A stretch of 64,000 bases of DNA from Nitrosospira briensis (GTDB lineage: Bacteria > Pseudomonadota > Gammaproteobacteria > Burkholderiales > Nitrosomonadaceae). The notes beneath the pieces were generated by a model, which saw only the letters and a list, made by a program, of their open reading frames with translations, did no database searches and was not told the origin of the DNA. Positions 1 through 9,106 of the stretch are shown one piece after another; the first letter of the stretch is position 1, and the number at the start of each line of letters is the position of its first letter. The stretch lies in the NCBI RefSeq assembly GCF_900115125.1, contig NZ_FOVJ01000009.1, positions 1 to 64,000 of the forward strand, read 5' to 3'. Both the position numbers and the translations under genes were made by a program.

Positions 1-485
1 TTCTCTATCTGGTCACGGGGAGTGGAAAGAGTGCTCAAAAAGCTGATCCCTTCTCCTTCGCCCGTCAGGTAGTCATAGCCCCATTTCCACTGGTAACCCG
101 TGGTCTTGATGGTGATGTCCGGGCTCGAGGTGTCCTTCATCGCGATGACGGTCTTGGTGGCGGGATAAGCCATGCCAACCAGGATGAAGAACGGAATGAT
201 GGTCCAGATGATCTCGACCGTGGTGCTGTGATGGAAGTTCGCAGCTTTGTAGTTCAGAGACTTGCGGTGCTTCAGCACGGAATAAAACATGACACCGAAC
301 ACACCAACGAAGATCACCAGGCAAATCCACAATATCATCGTGTGCTGATCATATATCTGCCTGGCTATGATCGTCTGCGGCTCCGGCAAATTCAACTGGT
401 GAGGGTCCGCCGCCGCCATTCCCAGCCCGGAATACAACGCGATCGTCACCATCCCCATTATGCTTGCTGCTGCTTTACTGCTCAT
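1..485 (-). CDS. coxB: Cytochrome c oxidase subunit II, 5' part (cut by window edge)
   Basis: Subunit II of the haem-copper terminal oxidase takes electrons from cytochrome c at its CuA site and passes them to subunit I in the cytoplasmic membrane. About 161 codons are present. They hold an N-terminal export signal or first hydrophobic segment (MSSKAAASIMGMVTIAL), a first transmembrane helix around residues 50-70, the conserved stretch HHSTTVEIIWTIIPFFIL of the second helix, and the start of the periplasmic cupredoxin domain (TGYQWKWGYDY). The CuA ligands lie further downstream, outside the window. The start ATG at 485 follows a GGGGGAAAA Shine-Dalgarno-like run. The remaining cox genes are expected to the left. 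The family assignment is secure from the TVEIIWT and QWKW motifs. Confidence 0.95.
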   Translation of the reverse strand, partial: MSSKAAASIMGMVTIALYSGLGMAAADPHQLNLPEPQTIIARQIYDQHTMILWICLVIFVGVFGVMFYSVLKHRKSLNYKAANFHHSTTVEIIWTIIPFFILVGMAYPATKTVIAMKDTSSPDITIKTTGYQWKWGYDYLTGEGEGISFLSTLSTPRDQIE

Positions 486-731
486 ATTTTCCCCCACTTG
501 ATATCCGAACATCCGTTCCACGACACTGGTCATTCGAGATAATCGGATTTTCTTATCCGGTATGAAATCGTATGACGTACCGGGCTGTGAAACCTTGATA
601 AATGTCAACTTCCGTGCAGTTTCCGAAAGATCGGCAGTTGATCTGCCGGGCAGATGTGCAGTGGCTTGCTACCGTGGAGGGAATGGGTGGGCGGGAAGAA
701 CTCGTACCACGCGGCGGGTTTTATGCAACCA

Positions 732-1793
732 TCAGTCTCTCCCGAACAGCCCCGGGTCTTGCTTGAGACGCCAGGGACCACGAGGGCTATCACGGCAAAC
801 GCCGAATACCAGGGAGGGCGGGAGTGAAGGAAGGGTAAAACGCAAGTCGAAAAACGATACACAAACGGCGTTTCCCGCAAACTCGATTTGATCGAGAACG
901 GGAAAGCTTGCAAACCCGCGAAAACGGGCAAAGACTTCCTGATTCCATGCCTGCCGGGCAAGCATGGCACGAGAGGAGTTGTCGCCAAACTGTTTATACC
1001 GCGCCCATGCTGCCGCGGCCGGGGATTGATACCCCGCGTCAATTCGTCCCCACATACCCCGGATTCCGCTTGCCGGTCCGGCTGGCGCGTAGTTTAGCTT
1101 ACGGCGAAGATTTACCAGCGCGACTTCGTACTCGTCTTTATAGCTGACAATGATCTTCCAGTTGAAAGGCGACAGCGGCTGAGGAAAAGCATGGACTTGC
1201 GCGTTTATCAACCCCTTGTTTTCCCTGTAGGCCTCGCCTATCTTTATTGCATCCGAATGCAATACACCCTGAAACCCCACGTAACATCCGAGAACCGCCA
1301 AGGACAAGACGGCGGGATACCGGCTATCAGGTCTGGATCTGCCCGCAACCAGGCCTATTGCAATAATCGCAGTGAAATACGGATCGATAATAAATGTAAA
1401 AGGAACAGCGAAGGCTTGCCTGGAAAATGGCGCCAGCACCATCGTGCCGTAAGAGGTGATGACGTCGCCCGCAATATGAATGGCAATGCCCAGGGCGGCT
1501 GTACCGTAAATTGCCCGCCATGAATAGCGTTGCCGCGAGAGAAAGGAAAGCAGCCAGGCCAGCAACAATGCCCAGCCAGGTAAAAGCAGGATTGAATGGG
1601 TAACGCCCCGGTGCAGGGTTACATATGTGAGCGTATCAAACAGGCGCAACACGAAATCACTGTCGGGAAACGCGGCGGCAACGAATCCGACGGTCATGCG
1701 CGCGCCTGGGCTCAATGCGCCGGGAACAGGCTTTACCGGGGCAGTTGCCCGCGCCAGCAACGCGCCGCTTAAAGCATGGGTCAAAGTATCCAT
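732..1793 (-). CDS. Membrane-bound putative metal-dependent hydrolase (YdjM/LexA-binding family)
   Basis: 353-residue integral membrane protein. The N-terminus MDTLTHALSGALLARA, the HRGVTHSILLLPGW segment near residue 82 and the HIAGDVITSYG segment near residue 106 carry the spaced His/Asp residues typical of the YdjM / LexA-binding inner-membrane hydrolase family (PF04307-like). Four or five hydrophobic helices fill roughly residues 10-190. The C-terminal ~150 residues are soluble and contain many aromatic and charged residues. The biochemical role of the family is unknown; the metal-dependent hydrolase label is inferred from the His/Asp pattern. It lies 246 bp upstream of coxB on the same strand, too far for a tight operon. 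No regulator site was recognised. Confidence 0.75.
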   Translation of the reverse strand: MDTLTHALSGALLARATAPVKPVPGALSPGARMTVGFVAAAFPDSDFVLRLFDTLTYVTLHRGVTHSILLLPGWALLLAWLLSFLSRQRYSWRAIYGTAALGIAIHIAGDVITSYGTMVLAPFSRQAFAVPFTFIIDPYFTAIIAIGLVAGRSRPDSRYPAVLSLAVLGCYVGFQGVLHSDAIKIGEAYRENKGLINAQVHAFPQPLSPFNWKIIVSYKDEYEVALVNLRRKLNYAPAGPASGIRGMWGRIDAGYQSPAAAAWARYKQFGDNSSRAMLARQAWNQEVFARFRGFASFPVLDQIEFAGNAVCVSFFDLRFTLPSLPPSLVFGVCRDSPRGPWRLKQDPGLFGRD

Positions 1794-1909
1794 GCTTCAA
1801 GCAATGATGAGATAGTTTGCGAGGTTGAGGGGCTGCGGAGAGCGGACTGCCGCGTAATCAGCTTCAGGTGGATTTGCGCGTGGTTGAGCAGGCCCCGGAA
1901 CTTCGGGGC

Positions 1910-2530
1910 TCAAGTGCCCTGTGGTGCTTTTTCGCTACCCTCGCCTTCCCCCGCGTGACGAGCCGTGAATATGGCGCGATCCAGATTTTCCGCCATGGCC
2001 AGGCATCCGTCCAGGAATCGGCTGGTCCTGATCGCACCGGCAGAGTTATCGTTCATCCAGTGGATAAACGCGGTCAGATAAATCGTGGTAAGTCCGGTTT
2101 CTTCCAGCGCACGCCTGAAATAGGTCGCGTCCCGTCCGGCGGCTTCACGCATCCATTGGACAGTACGGCTGATATGCATCAGGCCGGGAACCTGGATATG
2201 GATGTGTCCGGGCTCCAGCTTGCCGTAGATCATCTGTCTCGTTGTCCTGCGGTAAGGATAAAGGGATCCAAGCCACGCCATGATCAACCGGTGCAAACGC
2301 TGACGCGGCGTCAGATAGCAAAAATTGGGAGCTTGCGCCACTCGGAGCATGGCGCTATCCGCCCTTTCGAACCAGGCATCAACGATATCCTCTTTTTCAC
2401 GGAAATGCGCACGCACATCATCCAGGGTAATTCCAAGCGCAGTCGCGACGTCATGCAGGCGCACTGCCTCCCATGATTTCTGTTCGCCTAGTTCAACCGC
2501 GGCGTTGACGATTTGATCAGCTGTTGCCAT
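1910..2530 (-). CDS. TetR/AcrR-type transcriptional regulator
   Basis: 206 residues. The N-terminal ~60 residues fit a TetR helix-turn-helix: a first helix (TADQIVNAAVELGEQ), then VRLHDVATALGITLDDVRAH, then the usual FREKEDIVDAWFERAD linker. The rest would be the ligand-binding and dimerisation domain. It is mostly helical and unusually rich in Trp, Tyr and Arg (GSLYPYRRTTRQMIYGK). The helical C-terminal domain also recalls COQ9-like TetR relatives, so a lipid-related ligand is possible but unproven. The gene stands alone, with 116 bp to the YdjM-like gene downstream and 446 bp of non-coding DNA upstream. That upstream gap contains a perfect 14-bp inverted repeat (2686-2722), a possible operator. 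The ligand and target genes cannot be read from the sequence. Confidence 0.75.
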   Translation of the reverse strand: MATADQIVNAAVELGEQKSWEAVRLHDVATALGITLDDVRAHFREKEDIVDAWFERADSAMLRVAQAPNFCYLTPRQRLHRLIMAWLGSLYPYRRTTRQMIYGKLEPGHIHIQVPGLMHISRTVQWMREAAGRDATYFRRALEETGLTTIYLTAFIHWMNDNSAGAIRTSRFLDGCLAMAENLDRAIFTARHAGEGEGSEKAPQGT

Positions 2531-2685
2531 ATTCCACCGATGAGTTATTGATTTGGGAGAAAAGAAGGGAAAACCCGGCCCAGTCGAATCGAAAGTAGCG
2601 CAAACCCGCGCAAGGTGTCAAGCACATACGGAGCATTATCTCCCCATTGACGTCGAGGGCCTTGCCCGTCGCAGAAGTATCGAAC

Positions 2686-2722
2686 GCAATCTGTAAACCG
2701 GTTTTACGGGTTTACAGATTGC
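2686..2722. repeat. Perfect 14-bp inverted repeat
   Basis: The arm GCAATCTGTAAACC at 2686-2699 is matched by its exact reverse complement at 2709-2722, with a 9-nt loop. No T-run follows on either strand, so it does not look like an intrinsic terminator. It may be an operator for the neighbouring TetR-type regulator or an RNA hairpin. Confidence 0.6.
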
Positions 2723-2760
2723 AGGCAATTCAAATAGCTTTTCTGCATTTCGTGCTATAG

Positions 2761-2856
2761 CCTGCCAAGAAAGAGGCTGAGGCCAAAGAAGCAGAGACAG
2801 AAGCCAGGAAAGCAGAGGCTAAGGCAGAAGGGAGGTCTGCTGGCGCACCTGACTGA
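2761..2856 (+). pseudogene. Lys/Glu/Ala-rich coding-like fragment without a start
   Basis: Thirty-one sense codons ending in TGA encode an alternating KEAEAKEAETEARKAEAK pattern, as in the coiled-coil linkers of TolA-like or phasin-like proteins. A TAG lies immediately upstream in frame and no start codon is present. The biased periodic composition suggests a decayed 3' end of a gene rather than chance, but the fragment is very short. It could equally be simple-sequence DNA. Confidence 0.2.
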
Positions 2857-2976
2857 TCATTTCAGCAGTGGATCCCGGGGGGTAATTGCTGCCACCGAGG
2901 CAGCAGCCGCCGCCACGAAAACAACAGTGAAGGACGGCAACAGCCGAATTGGGCACCTCCCTAATGGTCAGACCGC

Positions 2977-5900
2977 TCAGTCAAAACGCAAGGTGTAAAG
3001 CAAGTCTATCGCATTGTCAAAACCGGCCCTGGTTACGAGGGTGATGTGCGGAGTCAGGGTATAGGTAAGTTTCGTTACGCCGACCACAGCCGTCATTCCT
3101 TGCTCGTAGCTGAGATAGGCTCGCTTGGAAAGACGTTTCCCGATAACGCCGATCTGCCCCATCAAGGCATCGCTACCCGCCTGCCGGATGGATAGCTCGT
3201 CCACGCCGAGCGCCTGGCTGATTTTGTCCGTGACGCCTCCGGACTGTCCACCTAGAATGGATCCCGCCGCAGCGAGCAATAATGATGCATCGGCTTTGCC
3301 TCCAGGGGCGCGGCCGAGCGCAATCCACGACAGCTTCGCCAGATCAGGCACGGCTGGCGTCGATACCAGCCGTACTCTGGGGTGGCGCACGCTACCGGTG
3401 ACCTCAACGCCAGCCACCACAGGCAATCCCTTGCGCAGGGCCAACACATTCAATCCGGGGTCGTCGATCGGACCCTGGAAATTCACGATACCGCGTTCCA
3501 CCGTCAAGCGTTGGCCATACGCTTCGAAGTTGGTCTCACGAGCGGTGATCGTCCCGGTGGCGCGGAGTTTCTGCCCAGGCTCGCCGCGGAGATGCAACTG
3601 CCCGGCCAGCCTGCCCTCAAGGCCGGAGGCGCGTATATAAAATCTTTCTCCCAGGTCAAGGCTGGCCACCGTGTCGATCCGCAATCCTCGGCGTGCGGGC
3701 CGCTGCTGATCCGGCGCGGTCCGGTCCGTAACAATGACATCGTCCGGCAACTGCGGGTGCCCGGCGGCCGGCTGAGCAAGTAACCCTGCATCTGCGGCAA
3801 GACCTCCCTTTAAAGTGAGCGTGTTGTTTTCCAGGCTGGCGCCGCCGTTTCCCGAGGCAATAATCCAGCGATCGGGGCGCTGCGCGAGTGGTACAAGATT
3901 AGCGGTGATTTCCAAACTGCCGCGCTCGCCCGTCAAGTCCATGACCCCGGATGCCTGCAACCTGCCCGGACCTTTTGCAAGCTTTACGTTTTTCACCAGC
4001 GGATCATCAGGCTTAGGCAGGTGGGGTGCGGTAAAGTCCAGGACGTCCATGTGCAGCGATTCCTGATCGAAGCGTGCCGCCAGCTTTCCCTTTTCAAGCC
4101 GCACACCCTGGTCCAGCAAGGCTACCGCCAGATCATCGCCTCGTATCTGTCCTTTCAGCCTCGGAGCGCCGTAAGTCCCAATTATATCGGCCCGCAAATG
4201 AAGTTCACCTCCGGTTCTGATGTTGTTTTCAAGCGTATCAAGGGCCGGTCCAGCCCAGGAAATATCGTCCATGTCGACTAATATATGGCCTGTCAGAGCC
4301 GTATCTGGCAGCACGGTCCACTTCATGGCGGACTCTGCTGATTTGGTTACCGGCATGGTGATATGCGCATTAGCCTCACCGAGACGCTTTCCTCGTGCCT
4401 TCAATTCTCCCGTGAAGCGGCCATCCACGGCACGGGCAACAAACTGAAAAGTCTGCAAGCCCAACGGAAGCGGCGGATCCGCCGGCAATACCCAGTCTCC
4501 GCTTTCACGCCTGATACTAAGGGCGCCCCTCAATTGGTCGCCGGCTGTTATATCCCATCCGCCGCCCAGACGAAGCGGTTCATTTACCGCTTCAGGCATT
4601 TCTTCTCTTTTGACTGCATCGCTGCCAGGGCGCAATCTCACGCCGGAGAAATTCCCTTTGCTACTCCATTTCCGGGAATTCCATTCGGTTTCGCTGATCT
4701 GTGCCTTTCCGCCCGCCACCGCAAGCTTTGTCATACCAAGCGATACCTGTTCCGAACTGATCTTCAAGGGTGCAGCTTCTTCCAGATGTAAGGAAAGTCC
4801 ACCGGTTGCCGACAATTCTGACAACTCTCCAAGCCACTGCGCATCTTGCCATCGCCCAACCGGCCTGCTCAGCCCTCCCATGACTCCCAAGACAAGGTTC
4901 TGCCTGTCGTCCAGGCGCGCGTCGACGCGTATATCATGCCGGGACCTGTACCCTTCCACTTCCAGCTTCATGTTTTCCACCCGCTTTCTTGTCTGCATTC
5001 CGTAGTCTGTGACCGTTAGTTTCAACTTGATAGCCTCACCCTGCAGGAGACCGTGCGCTGCGAAACCTCCAAGATGATGGTCACCGGGAAAAGCCAGATT
5101 TTCCCCTTCAGCGTTAAAGCTCATATCCGGCCACACGAAGCTGCTTTCCTTGAAATTCGCGAACTGACTCGCCAGCAATGCCTCGACCGTAAGCGAACCG
5201 CTGTAGCCGTGTCCGATCTGCTCCAGGGCCGGTGCAGCAAGCGCTAGCCGCAGTTGATCGCCTTTGCGGCCGAAGCCGCCGCTTACACTCAATCTGTTGT
5301 TACCAAGGCGCAACTCGACTTCTCCCTTGGCTCGGGCCACGGCCTCGAACTCGATTCGGCCGCTGCCGGAAACAGACTGCCCTGCCACGCGGCTGTTTGT
5401 CATCGTGAAGTGCGCGGTGCCTGCTGCGCCTCTCGCTGCTCCAGGCTCCAACTCGCCCGCAAGTTTGAGCGTGGCGTTGAGGTCGGTTCGAGGCAGCTGA
5501 GCGAGGGCGGAAACATCGAAATGCTGAAGCCTGCCGTCAAAAACAAATGACCTTGGCGCGCTCAGTCCGAGTTTGCCTTTGCCTGCGAGTATGGCCCGGC
5601 CATGTTTGAGCTGCATATTTTCCAGCACCAGGCTGTCATTCATTCTCGCAATATGGGCATCTAGATGTAGCGCCCTGTCTTTATCCCGAAGCGACAGGAT
5701 GCCCTGCTGGTTTTTCGCGTCGCCGCTAAGCTTCACCTTCCCGTTGAGGCTCGCCGGGCGTAAGCGTGTATCCAGCGTGGCTGGGTTGAGCCGGTTGATG
5801 AGCAGATCCGCAGACATCGTCCCCTGTTCATGCTGCCAGGCCAAATTTCCGGAGATCGAGCCATCGCCGGGCGCGACTACCGTCAAATCGTCAAGCTGGA

Positions 5901-6924
5901 GCAATTGAGCCGAGAGTATTGGATGCGCTCGCATCTCAAGCAAAGGCAGTCCACCCTGATCCAGAGCTCCTGGCCTGCTGTTTTTGACGATCAGACTCCC
6001 TTCGAGCTGCCCGTCTGCGTTTTCACGTAAATCCGTTTGCAGCGCAAGGCTGGCTTTCGGCGCCGCAGATGAAAAAACATGCGGGTCGAGACCGTTCGCC
6101 GACAGCCTAAGCCCGGCGACGATGAAAGGAGCATAGGGATGCAACTCCGCCTCGCCTTTCCCTGACAATCCGGCGCCGTTTCCGTCCAGTTTGACATCGA
6201 GCTGCTTCAGATTGCCGGTAATAACGGCGGAAATCTGCGCTTCCAATGCCTCGGACATGTCCGACACCACCGGTATGGCAACCCCCGCCAGCTTGGCCTG
6301 CGCAAGCAGAGGGAAAGGCGTGACGCCCTCCAGCTGGCCAGACGCGATCAGTTTGCCGAACTCGAGGTTGGCGCGCAGTTCGGACAACCGGTGCGTCCGG
6401 CCGTCGCTTCCCAATCGGGCATGGACTTCCGTGGCGCCGAATACCGGTGCGCCGCCCCTCTCGTGCAATACACGCAGTGCGCCGATATCGACCTTTTGCA
6501 CGAGCAAGGACAATGGCAATTCCAGGTTATCCGGCAGCGAAGCGGGTTCTGGCGAAGGAGGTGAAACAATCTCCAAATCCTCTGCTGTCAGGTCGACTAT
6601 TTTTAGCTGCCTGGACAACAGCGCATCCAGTTGCCAGGTCAATTGCACTCCTCGTGCAACGATGCGCAGATCATCTTTCGTAAAATGTACGACGTCCGCC
6701 TTGATCGATTGGGACAACTTGCCGTCCAGTCCTTCCAGCACTATGTTGCCCGCGCTCAAGTGTGATGCTGCCGATCCAAGCCATCTGAGTCCGGATGTGC
6801 TTGCTGTCAGCCAGGCGCCAATCCCCCCGATGACGACGATGAGCGCCCCAAACAGCAATACGGGCCGCCGCCACCTGATATTCCAGCCGGAATTTTTGGC
6901 TTGATGTACGTTTTCAGGTTTCAT
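2977..6924 (-). CDS. tamB: TamB, translocation and assembly module inner-membrane subunit
   Basis: 1315 residues, in the usual size range for TamB. One N-terminal signal-anchor helix (residues ~17-40, RRPVLLFGALIVVIGGIGAW) is followed by a very long periplasmic region of repetitive beta-rich sequence, expected to form the hydrophobic-groove beta-taco. The C-terminal ~350 residues are the conserved TamB/DUF490 domain (RASGLEGRLAGQLHL, GIVNFQGPIDDPGLN, KLSWIALGRAPGG) and end in a beta-strand with terminal RFD. TamB works with the barrel protein TamA in outer-membrane protein or phospholipid transport across the periplasm. tamA lies 6 bp upstream, so the two are surely co-transcribed. The C-terminal GKRLSKRAYLSYEQG motif is characteristic of the family. 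Confidence 0.95.
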   Translation of the reverse strand: MKPENVHQAKNSGWNIRWRRPVLLFGALIVVIGGIGAWLTASTSGLRWLGSAASHLSAGNIVLEGLDGKLSQSIKADVVHFTKDDLRIVARGVQLTWQLDALLSRQLKIVDLTAEDLEIVSPPSPEPASLPDNLELPLSLLVQKVDIGALRVLHERGGAPVFGATEVHARLGSDGRTHRLSELRANLEFGKLIASGQLEGVTPFPLLAQAKLAGVAIPVVSDMSEALEAQISAVITGNLKQLDVKLDGNGAGLSGKGEAELHPYAPFIVAGLRLSANGLDPHVFSSAAPKASLALQTDLRENADGQLEGSLIVKNSRPGALDQGGLPLLEMRAHPILSAQLLQLDDLTVVAPGDGSISGNLAWQHEQGTMSADLLINRLNPATLDTRLRPASLNGKVKLSGDAKNQQGILSLRDKDRALHLDAHIARMNDSLVLENMQLKHGRAILAGKGKLGLSAPRSFVFDGRLQHFDVSALAQLPRTDLNATLKLAGELEPGAARGAAGTAHFTMTNSRVAGQSVSGSGRIEFEAVARAKGEVELRLGNNRLSVSGGFGRKGDQLRLALAAPALEQIGHGYSGSLTVEALLASQFANFKESSFVWPDMSFNAEGENLAFPGDHHLGGFAAHGLLQGEAIKLKLTVTDYGMQTRKRVENMKLEVEGYRSRHDIRVDARLDDRQNLVLGVMGGLSRPVGRWQDAQWLGELSELSATGGLSLHLEEAAPLKISSEQVSLGMTKLAVAGGKAQISETEWNSRKWSSKGNFSGVRLRPGSDAVKREEMPEAVNEPLRLGGGWDITAGDQLRGALSIRRESGDWVLPADPPLPLGLQTFQFVARAVDGRFTGELKARGKRLGEANAHITMPVTKSAESAMKWTVLPDTALTGHILVDMDDISWAGPALDTLENNIRTGGELHLRADIIGTYGAPRLKGQIRGDDLAVALLDQGVRLEKGKLAARFDQESLHMDVLDFTAPHLPKPDDPLVKNVKLAKGPGRLQASGVMDLTGERGSLEITANLVPLAQRPDRWIIASGNGGASLENNTLTLKGGLAADAGLLAQPAAGHPQLPDDVIVTDRTAPDQQRPARRGLRIDTVASLDLGERFYIRASGLEGRLAGQLHLRGEPGQKLRATGTITARETNFEAYGQRLTVERGIVNFQGPIDDPGLNVLALRKGLPVVAGVEVTGSVRHPRVRLVSTPAVPDLAKLSWIALGRAPGGKADASLLLAAAGSILGGQSGGVTDKISQALGVDELSIRQAGSDALMGQIGVIGKRLSKRAYLSYEQGMTAVVGVTKLTYTLTPHITLVTRAGFDNAIDLLYTLRFD

Positions 6925-6930
6925 GTGCTG

Positions 6931-8721
6931 TCAAAACGCCACGGCAATGGAAAAATGCACGCGTAACTTGCCGTCATTGTGTGCCCGGGCAAGATCCAGG
7001 GCGAGCGGCCCGACCGGACTGCGCCAGCGAATCCCGCCGCCATATCCAACGTTGAGGTTCATGCCGCTGACAGTGTCGGCGGCATCGCCAAAGTCGGTAA
7101 AAATGGCGCCGCCCCACTCGCGCGTAAACCAGTGATTGTACTCAACGGTGCCGGTGGCCATCACCCGGCCCCCGACTATGGCCGCGCCCTCCCGTACGCC
7201 CAGGCGCTGGAAAGCAAAGCCCCGCACGGACTGGATGCCTCCCGCCCGGAACAGATATTCCTGTGGGATGCCAAAACGCGAGGGTGCAAACGTATACCCC
7301 GCCTCGCCACGTAAAAACAGCACATGACGGTCACCTACCGGATACCAGAACTGATGCCTTACATAAGTGCGCAGAAAATCCTGATCAGATAGCAGTTGCT
7401 TGCTTCCGCCACCGATGCGCACTTCCGTTACGCTGCCGTCGCGTGGAAATAATGGATCGTCCACGGAGCGATAACGCAATTGCCCGTCCAATACGAAAGT
7501 TTGATTGACCTGCTGCAACCCGCCTGTTGGTTGCCGGTCTTCACGCTGCCAGTTCAGTGCAAGCCGCGTTTCCATTTTGCCGGAAAGCTGATTACGGCTG
7601 ACACCTGCTTTCTCACGCAGGGTTTCCAGCTCCTGGATAAAAGTTCTCTCAACCCCTCCCCCCACCGAGAACCATTGGCCCGTCTGATCCGGGATGCTGT
7701 CGACCGTAGTGGAGACCGTCTGGCGCTTTTGCTCTATGCGTACCCCGCCGTTCAGCCGCAACGCTCTGTCCAGAAAGTTATTATTCGTATAATTGAGTTC
7801 ACCCCGCGCGCCGGTATTGGAGCTGTAGCCTGCCCCAACTGATACACGCTGCGCCTGAGCCTCGGATAGCACTACCTCCACTGGCGCTGCCAGGTGGGTT
7901 GCCGCGTCCGGCTCGATATTGACGGCGGCTGAACTGAATTGGGGTAAATTCTGTAATTTCGTCTGGAACGAGAGTAACTGGTCCCGACGGTAAGGATCGC
8001 CGGCTTTGAACGGCGCCAAGCCGGTAATCAGCGACTGGTCATAGCGATCAAGTCCCTTTATCACCATATCTCCGAATCGGAACGCGGGCCCCGAGTTCAA
8101 GACGACCAATAAGCGCGCGCGTGAAGAAGCGGAATCTACCTCTGCCTTGCTTTCCTCTATCTCTGCGGCGGCGTAATTCTCCTCTGCCACGCTGGATAAC
8201 AATATCGCCTTGGCCTCTTCCCAGATCGGCGAGCGAAATGGCTGCCCGACACCCAGAGACCAGGCAGCGCGCAGCTTTTCGACGCGTGCGTGCCGCCCGG
8301 GCTCGTCACTTGCCAGATCTCCCCTGAATTCGATGCTGACCTCACTGACAAAAGTGCGGGGGCCGGGAGTGATCTCCAACACGGGGATTTTACTGGATGG
8401 CGCGAGGTTCAAGGTTATCGCAGGCTTGAAATAGCCCTCTGTAGCGAGGAGTTCGCGTATTTCCCGCTGCGCCCGGCGAATGAAAGTAGCACGGGCAGTT
8501 TCATCCGCAATTGGTACTGCCGGTAACTTGAAATGACGGGCCAGCAAATCCTGCAATGGTTCCGGAGCAGAAATAATGACATGTGGCGGATTTTTTTTTG
8601 CCAGGAATTGCTGTGCCTCAGCCGCGCTATTTCCCAGCCCGGAAAGGACGAGCAACAGGATGAGAATTGATATCCGTATCCGTCCTGAATAAGAATGAGT
8701 GAAATATTCTGCGACAGACAT
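6931..8721 (-). CDS. tamA: TamA, outer-membrane Omp85-family assembly protein
   Basis: 596 residues with a signal peptide (hydrophobic ILILLLVLSGLGNSAAEA, cleavage near residue 35). Three POTRA domains span roughly residues 45-290 and a 16-stranded Omp85 barrel fills the remainder. The barrel contains the YLFRAGGIQSVRGFAFQRLG segment with the Omp85 VRGF/Y signature of loop L6, and it ends in SIAVAF with a terminal Phe, the outer-membrane insertion signal. TamA is the outer-membrane partner of TamB, encoded 6 bp downstream. The order tamA-tamB is the conserved one. Some bacterial TamA-like proteins lack the first POTRA domain, but the length here suggests all three are present. Confidence 0.95.
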   Translation of the reverse strand: MSVAEYFTHSYSGRIRISILILLLVLSGLGNSAAEAQQFLAKKNPPHVIISAPEPLQDLLARHFKLPAVPIADETARATFIRRAQREIRELLATEGYFKPAITLNLAPSSKIPVLEITPGPRTFVSEVSIEFRGDLASDEPGRHARVEKLRAAWSLGVGQPFRSPIWEEAKAILLSSVAEENYAAAEIEESKAEVDSASSRARLLVVLNSGPAFRFGDMVIKGLDRYDQSLITGLAPFKAGDPYRRDQLLSFQTKLQNLPQFSSAAVNIEPDAATHLAAPVEVVLSEAQAQRVSVGAGYSSNTGARGELNYTNNNFLDRALRLNGGVRIEQKRQTVSTTVDSIPDQTGQWFSVGGGVERTFIQELETLREKAGVSRNQLSGKMETRLALNWQREDRQPTGGLQQVNQTFVLDGQLRYRSVDDPLFPRDGSVTEVRIGGGSKQLLSDQDFLRTYVRHQFWYPVGDRHVLFLRGEAGYTFAPSRFGIPQEYLFRAGGIQSVRGFAFQRLGVREGAAIVGGRVMATGTVEYNHWFTREWGGAIFTDFGDAADTVSGMNLNVGYGGGIRWRSPVGPLALDLARAHNDGKLRVHFSIAVAF

Positions 8722-9106
8722 AGAAAAATGAGGGTTTACCGGGGGAAACCACCCCGCGATCCCGCTGAATTTTGCCGGCTGCGGTTAGATAGATACCCGC
8801 ACCACCGTCATTTGGCTGCTAAGCGGAAGAAATATCGGGATTCACAACTGCTAGCAGGCAATAGCCTGCAACGGGATATTGAAGTCAGTGAAAGTGGCTA
8901 CCGCAGCGATAGCAACAGGACCGAATGCGCAGACTACCGGATGATACCTAGCGACGGCCGCCACCGCAACTTGCCGCAGGTCAGATTTGCAGCTTACCCG
9001 CGCAGTCTGAGATCACCTTTTCCAGGAACGCGCTATAGTCCATTTGCTTCATTGCATTCTCGTTATAACTGAAGTATCACTTACTTTTCTGGATGAGCTT
9101 GACTAA
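8722..9106. other. 385-bp divergent intergenic region between tamA and a small secreted protein gene
   Basis: This gap should carry the minus-strand tamA promoter and the plus-strand promoter of the 9107 gene. A TATAAC element at 9064-9069 could be the -10 of the latter, but no good -35 lies 16-18 bp upstream. No small gene with a plausible ribosome-binding site was found. The composition is ordinary. Confidence 0.4.

Larger units (their letters stand above)
2531..2976. other. 446-bp intergenic region between the TetR-type gene and tamB
   Basis: No intact gene is seen. It contains a 14-bp perfect inverted repeat at 2686-2722 and a short Lys/Glu/Ala-rich open fragment at 2761-2856 that lacks a start codon. 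The minus-strand promoter of the TetR-type gene should lie near 2540-2600, but no convincing -35/-10 pair was found. No obvious terminator follows tamB. Confidence 0.5.
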
